Shown here: positions 6,198 to 9,770 of the stretch, piece by piece | How the letters are laid out: each line of letters starts with the position of its first letter | Position numbering within the stretch: the first letter of the stretch is position 1 | Source: an uncultured Solimonas sp. | GTDB taxonomy: Bacteria > Pseudomonadota > Gammaproteobacteria > Nevskiales > Nevskiaceae | NCBI GenBank assembly: GCA_946478985.1 | Contig: CAMLDZ010000114.1 | Span: 1 to 9,770 of the forward strand | DNA length: 9,770 nt | Reading direction: 5' to 3' | The notes under the pieces: model-generated | The model's input: only the letters and a program-made list of their open reading frames with translations | Told to the model about the DNA's origin: nothing | Database searches by the model: none | Translations under genes and position numbers: made by a program

Positions 6198-7382
6198 TCA
6201 TTCAATATCGCGACGTGAGACGGAAGCCGCACGCTCGCGCAGGCTCTGCTGTCGCTGCGCCGATGAGAGCCGCGCAGTGGAGACCGGCAGATCGCTATCG
6301 AGCTGCGTGAAGCGCACGCGGCGGATCGTCGGGATCGGCGTCGTGTCGGCCTTGTAGTAGCGGATCGCCAGCAAGCCCCGCTCATGGCCTCCGGCGTCCA
6401 GCCAGTTGGCGGCACCTGGATCACGGTGCGCAATCACCGCGCGGAACACGCCGTCGTCGTCGATCGTCGCTTGTGCACCATTGAGTGAGGTCTGGCGCAG
6501 ATGCCAATCGCGTGCCTCCCAGAAATGGCTGCTCAGCTGGATGCTCCAGTAGTGGCATGCGGGCAGGCGGACTTCGAGAACCAGCGCCTCGTCCGGCGCG
6601 CATTCGTAGAGCCCCTTGCCGTACTTCAGATCCTTCCAGCCGAAGTCGATGGTGTCGAAGATCAGCGAATCCTTCGGCGCCTGGTAGTACGTCTTCACGA
6701 CCTGCGCGCAGCGATCCGGCAAGTTGCCGAGCCAGTCGGCCAGCAACTGACTGCGCGCGGTGATGTCAGCGACGGTCAGGGCCGGCGGCGGAAACACGGC
6801 CTCGTCGCAACGGATCTGCAGGCGCGCGGAGTTCTCGCGGCTCCAGTCGTAGTAGTACTGGCGCACGATGATGTTGGCCGGACCCTCCGGCAGGCGGATC
6901 CAGTTGCCCGGCTGAGGCTCGCGGCTCAGCACGATCTCGACGCGGTTGTCCGCGTCCGTCTCGAAGTCGCCACGGCGGTCGAAAAGCTTCCAGTCGGCCA
7001 CATGCGCGATGTGCCCGCTGCGCGTCTCGATATCGAACAGGTGTGCCGTGCCCCGATCGCCCGTGATGCGGTATTTGTAGTCGCCATGCAGCGCAGCCCA
7101 CAGGTACTCGCAGTCGGTGGCCGGCAGGCCCCAGTGGATGCGTGTCGACAGGAACTGCAGCAGCTGCGGATAGCGCGGGTCTGGGCACTCCAGCGTCATC
7201 GGAATCGCACCGGCGAGCAGGCGCGTGAGATGGCGCAGGCCTTCGGCGCGCGTCAGATCGTCGCGGATCAGAGGATCGCCCCAGACCAGACGCTCCAGCT
7301 CGCCGACCACGCGCGTCAGCTCTCGCCAGATGGACGGACTATCGACGCCAAGCGCAGCTACAAAGCCGAGCGGAGCATTCAT
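6198..7382 (-). CDS. DUF1214-domain protein of unknown function
   Basis: 394 residues with no signal peptide. The C-terminal half carries the signature of DUF1214: ALVLEVRLPACHYWSIQLSS (266-285) and the Asn-Trp-Leu-Asp stretch NWLDAGGHERG (326-336), then LAIRYYKAD. The N-terminal half (helical to about 105, then beta-rich from about 105 to 185) is not one I recognise. DUF1214 domains often follow a DUF1254 domain, but I see no clear DUF1254 here. No biochemical function is established for the family. The start codon overlaps the sulfotransferase stop in an ATGA (7379-7382), and GGAGAGG lies just upstream, pointing to translational coupling. The partnership suggests the two proteins act on the same molecule or bind each other (inference). 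Confidence 0.87.
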   Translation of the reverse strand: MNAPLGFVAALGVDSPSIWRELTRVVGELERLVWGDPLIRDDLTRAEGLRHLTRLLAGAIPMTLECPDPRYPQLLQFLSTRIHWGLPATDCEYLWAALHGDYKYRITGDRGTAHLFDIETRSGHIAHVADWKLFDRRGDFETDADNRVEIVLSREPQPGNWIRLPEGPANIIVRQYYYDWSRENSARLQIRCDEAVFPPPALTVADITARSQLLADWLGNLPDRCAQVVKTYYQAPKDSLIFDTIDFGWKDLKYGKGLYECAPDEALVLEVRLPACHYWSIQLSSHFWEARDWHLRQTSLNGAQATIDDDGVFRAVIAHRDPGAANWLDAGGHERGLLAIRYYKADTTPIPTIRRVRFTQLDSDLPVSTARLSSAQRQQSLRERAASVSRRDIE

Positions 7383-8557
7383 CGTGCCTCTCCATGGATG
7401 TACTGCGCGCGATAAGCGGCGAAGCGCTGATCGATTTCGTCCAGATTCAGGCCGTGATCTTCGGGGCGGTATTCATACGCGCCGAAGTGATGCTCGGGAC
7501 GGCGCTGCTCATGCGCCTTGAACGCCGCGACGGCCTGCGGCGTCAGAGGGCGCCCGGCACGCTCGTAGATACGGCGGATGACGGCGACGACATCCGTGCG
7601 CACGTCGTCAAACTGCACGTCCAGAACACGATCGCGCGGCAGACGCTCGCGCGTGATCAGATAGCGATCCAGTTGCGCGGACCAGTAGTCGAACATGTCG
7701 CGCCCCACTTCGACCGGATCGACCTCATCGCTGCCCACCTTGCGCGCCTCGGTGATCAGCGACGCAAACGAGGGAATCACCGCGCGCGGATCACGGTGGC
7801 AGTGCACCAGCACCGCGTCCGGAAAGATCTCCAGAAACTCCTGCAAGGCGCCAATATGCGTCGGCGACTTCATCATCCACGGCCGCCCGCGGCCACCACC
7901 GTCCTGCCATTGCAGGTACTGCAGCATGGCGTGCAACCATCGGTACATCGGCCGTGGATCACAGGTCTGGGCGTGCTGGCGGAAGCTCGGCAGACGCGTG
8001 AACACCCATGACAGCATGCAGTCGAACGAACCCTCCATCAGATGCAGTTCCTCGTCGGGCTCCTGCGCCTCCAGCGGATGCCGCGCCTGGAATCCGGGAA
8101 ACATCGTCGTCAGCATCTGCTCGATCTGCAGCGCAGCGTCGATGCGCGCACGCGGATCTCCCGGTGTCTCGTCGGGAAAAGGCGCCGGGTTCTGCTGCCT
8201 CCAGAGATCCAGGCGCTGCGCATCGGGATCGCAGGACAGCACCCGCTGCAACTTGGAGGTGCCGGTGCGCGGCAAGCCGATCACGACGATCGGCTTGACG
8301 ATGCGCTCGTCGAGAATTTCCGGATGCGCCTTCAGATCGCGGATATAGCGCAAGCGGTTCGACAGCAGACGAATGATGCCGCCGTAGACCAGCTGCTCAC
8401 CCAGCGCATTGAGCCGCGCCTCGCGCGGCGCCGCATCGACGAGGATGCGCAGCCCGGTCATGAAACCGCGATCCTCCCCGAAATCCGACAGGCCGGTCGC
8501 GGCGGAAGCGGCGGCCATCAGGCCGTCTACAGTCTTGGGTAACGATGCTGCATTCAT
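7379..8557 (-). CDS. Sulfotransferase-family protein (Sulfotransfer_3 type)
   Basis: 392 residues, cytoplasmic P-loop-like fold. The 5'-phosphosulfate-binding loop is GLPRTGTS (94-101) after a hydrophobic beta-strand (IVVI). MMKSPTH (228-234) follows. The 3'-phosphate motif is HRDPRAVIPSFASL (254-267), with Arg255 and Ser263. The family transfers sulfate from PAPS to hydroxyl groups. In bacteria many relatives sit in lipid, steroid or hopanoid gene clusters with no defined substrate, and not all are proven sulfotransferases. No PAPS-synthesis genes are in the window. The start at ATG 8555-8557 (MNAASLPK) is preferred over the upstream in-frame GTG at 8621-8623, which has no ribosome-binding site and an Arg/Pro-rich extension. 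The site before 8557 is itself weak. It overlaps the DUF1214-type gene by 4 bp. Confidence 0.9.
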   Translation of the reverse strand: MNAASLPKTVDGLMAAASAATGLSDFGEDRGFMTGLRILVDAAPREARLNALGEQLVYGGIIRLLSNRLRYIRDLKAHPEILDERIVKPIVVIGLPRTGTSKLQRVLSCDPDAQRLDLWRQQNPAPFPDETPGDPRARIDAALQIEQMLTTMFPGFQARHPLEAQEPDEELHLMEGSFDCMLSWVFTRLPSFRQHAQTCDPRPMYRWLHAMLQYLQWQDGGGRGRPWMMKSPTHIGALQEFLEIFPDAVLVHCHRDPRAVIPSFASLITEARKVGSDEVDPVEVGRDMFDYWSAQLDRYLITRERLPRDRVLDVQFDDVRTDVVAVIRRIYERAGRPLTPQAVAAFKAHEQRRPEHHFGAYEYRPEDHGLNLDEIDQRFAAYRAQYIHGEAR

Positions 8558-8581
8558 GGCAATGGACTCGCCGTAGATAGC

Positions 8582-8632
8582 GGCGCGAGGCGCCGGATGC
8601 GGACGCCGCGACCGGAAGATCACCGCGTCCGC
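8582..8632. repeat. Two inverted repeats in the SnoaL-sulfotransferase gap
   Basis: The 96-bp gap holds a perfect 8-bp inverted repeat, GCGGACGC (8599-8606) with GCGTCCGC (8625-8632), 18 bases apart. A small GGCGC-GAG-GCGCC hairpin lies at 8582-8594. Neither is followed by a T-run on the minus strand, so they are not classical terminators. They may stabilise or process the mRNA, setting different levels for the flanking genes. In such GC-rich DNA short hairpins also arise by chance. Confidence 0.4.
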
Positions 8633-8653
8633 GGCTGGGCTGCCGCCGCGCGA

Positions 8654-9052
8654 TCAGGGATCGAAAAAGACCGACTGCGCGTGCATGGTGTCGAGGTACT
8701 CGCGCACGCTGGCGATCTTTCCGTCGCGGATCCGGAACAGAAAGTGATACTGGTTGCTGTAGGTGCGCCCGCTGCGGGTATGCGTGAGCGAGACGGCTTC
8801 CACGGCAAGCTTGTCGCCGTCGATCGTCCAGTCCTTGGCCGTCAGCTTGATCGGCCCGGTGCAGGTGTCGTTGACCGAGGCCAGCAGCTTGGCAAAGGCC
8901 TGTCGATCGTAGGTCCCCGACAATCCGGTGGTCCCCGCGACCCACCAGGTGGCGTCGTCGGTCATCAGCGCCATCGTGGCGGCGGGATCTCCAGTCGAGA
9001 ACACTTCCATGAAGTGCGCGACGATGCGTTGCGCCTGATCTTTATCGGTCAT
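8654..9052 (-). CDS. NTF2/SnoaL-like fold protein
   Basis: 132 residues, the size of a single-domain cone-shaped NTF2-like protein. Helix 1 (AQRIVAHFMEVFSTGD, 7-22) is followed by the family-typical ALMTDDATWWV (28-38), then QAFAKLLASV. The strands AKDWTIDGDKLAVEAVSLT, NQYHFLFRIRDGKIASVREYLD (100-121) close the fold. The group includes SnoaL polyketide cyclases, delta-5-3-ketosteroid isomerase, limonene-epoxide hydrolase and non-enzymatic binders. Catalytic residues cannot be assigned here, so isomerase or hydratase activity is only a possibility. The ATG at 9050-9052 has GGAGG eight bases upstream; an in-frame ATG six codons earlier lies before this site and is rejected. It is the first gene of the minus-strand set, divergent from the AraC-type regulator. 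Confidence 0.85.
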   Translation of the reverse strand: MTDKDQAQRIVAHFMEVFSTGDPAATMALMTDDATWWVAGTTGLSGTYDRQAFAKLLASVNDTCTGPIKLTAKDWTIDGDKLAVEAVSLTHTRSGRTYSNQYHFLFRIRDGKIASVREYLDTMHAQSVFFDP

Positions 9053-9087
9053 TCTCGGCTCCTCCAGCAATGCGCGGTTAGTCCGCG

Positions 9088-9152
9088 TCTGCCATCCATC
9101 TTGCCGAGGGGATGCCGTTCAGGCTCGCCGATTTCTGCCAGAACATCTTGTC
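9088..9152. promoter_or_regulatory. Imperfect direct repeat, candidate AraC-type binding sites
   Basis: TCTGCCA-TC-CATCTTGCC (9088-9105) and TCTGCCA-GAA-CATCTTGTC (9134-9152) share two 7-base blocks in the same order, with one base more between them in the second copy. They lie 46 bp apart between the SnoaL-like gene and the araC-type gene. AraC-family proteins commonly bind direct repeats of about this size in divergent spacers. The second copy ends in the predicted minus-strand -10 region. Confidence 0.45.
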
Positions 9153-9180
9153 TATAGCCGCCAGCAGGCGCTACCGTCAC
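9151..9180 (-). promoter_or_regulatory. Weak predicted promoter of the SnoaL-sulfotransferase operon
   Basis: On the minus strand GTGACG (9180-9175; 4/6 to TTGACA) is followed after 18 bases by TATAGA (9156-9151; 4/6 to TATAAT). Transcription would start near 9144 and leave a leader of about 90 bases. The weak -35 would suit a promoter that needs an activator such as the neighbouring AraC-type protein. Prediction only. Confidence 0.3.
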
Positions 9181-9219
9181 GCTTGATGATCCAGCGTCAG
9201 CGCGACAGGAGTCCGAGCG

Positions 9220-9770
9220 ATGACCACCGTGTATCACACCGCCGCCCGACAAGGCGCAGAACGGCTCCGCTTCTGGCGGGGGCTGATGTGCCGCACTTTC
9301 GCGCCGGCCGACGGCAGGATCGTCGGCAGCGATGATTTCGATGCGCACTTCACCGTCAATGAGCTCGGGCCCACCACGGTGTGCACGGTGTCGGGGCCAC
9401 GCCAGATCTGGGAGCGCTCGGCCCGCCACATCCGTCACGCACCGCGCAACGAATATCTGTTCACGCAGGTATTGTCCGGCAGTGGCGTACTACGTCAGAA
9501 CAACAGCGAGCTGATCCTGCGCCCCGGCGCGATGGCGGTGTACGACGTCGATCAGCCATACAGCTATGAAGTCGCTGGCGACGTGTTGTTCGTGAAGCTG
9601 CCGCGCCGGCAGATGAGCGATCGCCTGGGCCAGCCCGGCGTACTCGCGCAGCCGCTGGATCACCAGTCCGAGCTGGCAAACTGGGCCTGTAGCGTTGTGC
9701 GCAGCGCCGCCGCGGTGGAGCCGCCGGCAAGCTCACGCACCGCCGAGATGGTCGGCGACAGCGTGCTGTC
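9220..9770 (+). CDS. AraC-family transcriptional regulator, N-terminal part (runs off right edge)
   Basis: The frame opens at ATG 9220-9222 (MTTVYHTAARQGAERLRFWR) with AGGAG ten bases upstream and stays open to the end, 183 complete codons. The visible part resembles the N-terminal sensing domain of the AraC_binding_2 type (PF14525). RSARHIRHAPRNEYLFTQVL (66-85) is followed by a cupin-like strand set with LRPGAMAVYDVDQPYSYE (99-116), the usual 'pGd...d...p' segment, and LFVKLPRRQM. The DNA-binding AraC/XylS domain would lie beyond the window, so the family call rests on the sensor half. Divergence from the SnoaL-sulfotransferase genes and the direct repeats in the 167-bp spacer suggest it controls them, probably as a ligand-dependent activator (inference). 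Confidence 0.83.
   Translation, partial: MTTVYHTAARQGAERLRFWRGLMCRTFAPADGRIVGSDDFDAHFTVNELGPTTVCTVSGPRQIWERSARHIRHAPRNEYLFTQVLSGSGVLRQNNSELILRPGAMAVYDVDQPYSYEVAGDVLFVKLPRRQMSDRLGQPGVLAQPLDHQSELANWACSVVRSAAAVEPPASSRTAEMVGDSVL

Noticed and set aside
6176..6433. N-terminal extension of the SDR at 5396-6175
   Set aside because: It would overlap the DUF1214-type gene and is Arg/Ser-rich. The internal ATG at 6173-6175 has a good AGGAG site and gives the standard SDR start.
6501..7415. 304-codon plus-strand frame opposite the DUF1214-type gene
   Set aside because: Antisense shadow with no recognisable domain and no ribosome-binding site; the minus-strand gene has family motifs and coupled translation.
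8558..8623. Upstream GTG start (8621-8623) for the sulfotransferase
   Set aside because: There is no ribosome-binding site, and the extra residues are Arg/Pro-rich and unlike the family's N-terminus.
9168..9203. Inverted repeats GCGCT/AGCGC and ACGCT/AGCGT upstream of the araC-type gene
   Set aside because: The two pairs have different centres, so the hairpin would be bulged, and such short GC-rich pairs are expected by chance.

Overview
The window is GC-rich DNA with dense, bacterial-style gene packing and consistent strong third-position GC bias. It looks chromosomal and proteobacterial. A gammaproteobacterium of the Nevskiales/Solimonas type would fit, but that placement is inference from gene content and style only. 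The FadL-type outer-membrane protein does show a Gram-negative host. I see no IS elements, tRNA or rRNA genes, CRISPR arrays or phage genes.

Left block (1-3946). Three minus-strand genes lie head to tail: an APH-fold phosphotransferase (GTG start, 835-2031), a small helical protein (286-831, 3 bp after it), and the N-terminal part of an unrecognised protein (from 248, running off the left edge). They diverge from a TetR-family regulator (2254-2883). The 222-bp divergent spacer carries a 36-bp near-perfect dyad (2155-2190), each arm of which contains a TTGACA hexamer. It is the best operator candidate in the window. Downstream of tetR on the plus strand is a short-chain reductase resembling 2,4-dienoyl-CoA reductase (2995-3885). 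It ends at a clear rho-independent terminator (3914-3946).

Right block (3985-9770). Five minus-strand genes run from right to left: an NTF2/SnoaL-like protein (8654-9052), a sulfotransferase (7379-8557), a DUF1214-type protein overlapping it by 4 bp (6198-7382), a classical SDR (5396-6175) and a FadL-type channel (3985-5253). They converge on the terminator. An AraC-family regulator (9220 to the right edge, truncated before its DNA-binding domain) is transcribed divergently. The spacer between them has an imperfect 18/19-bp direct repeat suited to an AraC-type protein.

Taken together, this looks like two adjacent, separately regulated catabolic modules for a hydrophobic substrate. The FadL-type channel would bring it across the outer membrane. 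SDRs would oxidise hydroxyl groups or reduce dienoyl-CoA intermediates. The APH-type kinase could phosphorylate a hydroxyacyl-CoA, as LvaA and ACAD10/11 do. The sulfotransferase/DUF1214 pair has an unknown role. A steroid, terpenoid or branched/alicyclic acid is possible, but nothing in the sequence fixes the substrate.
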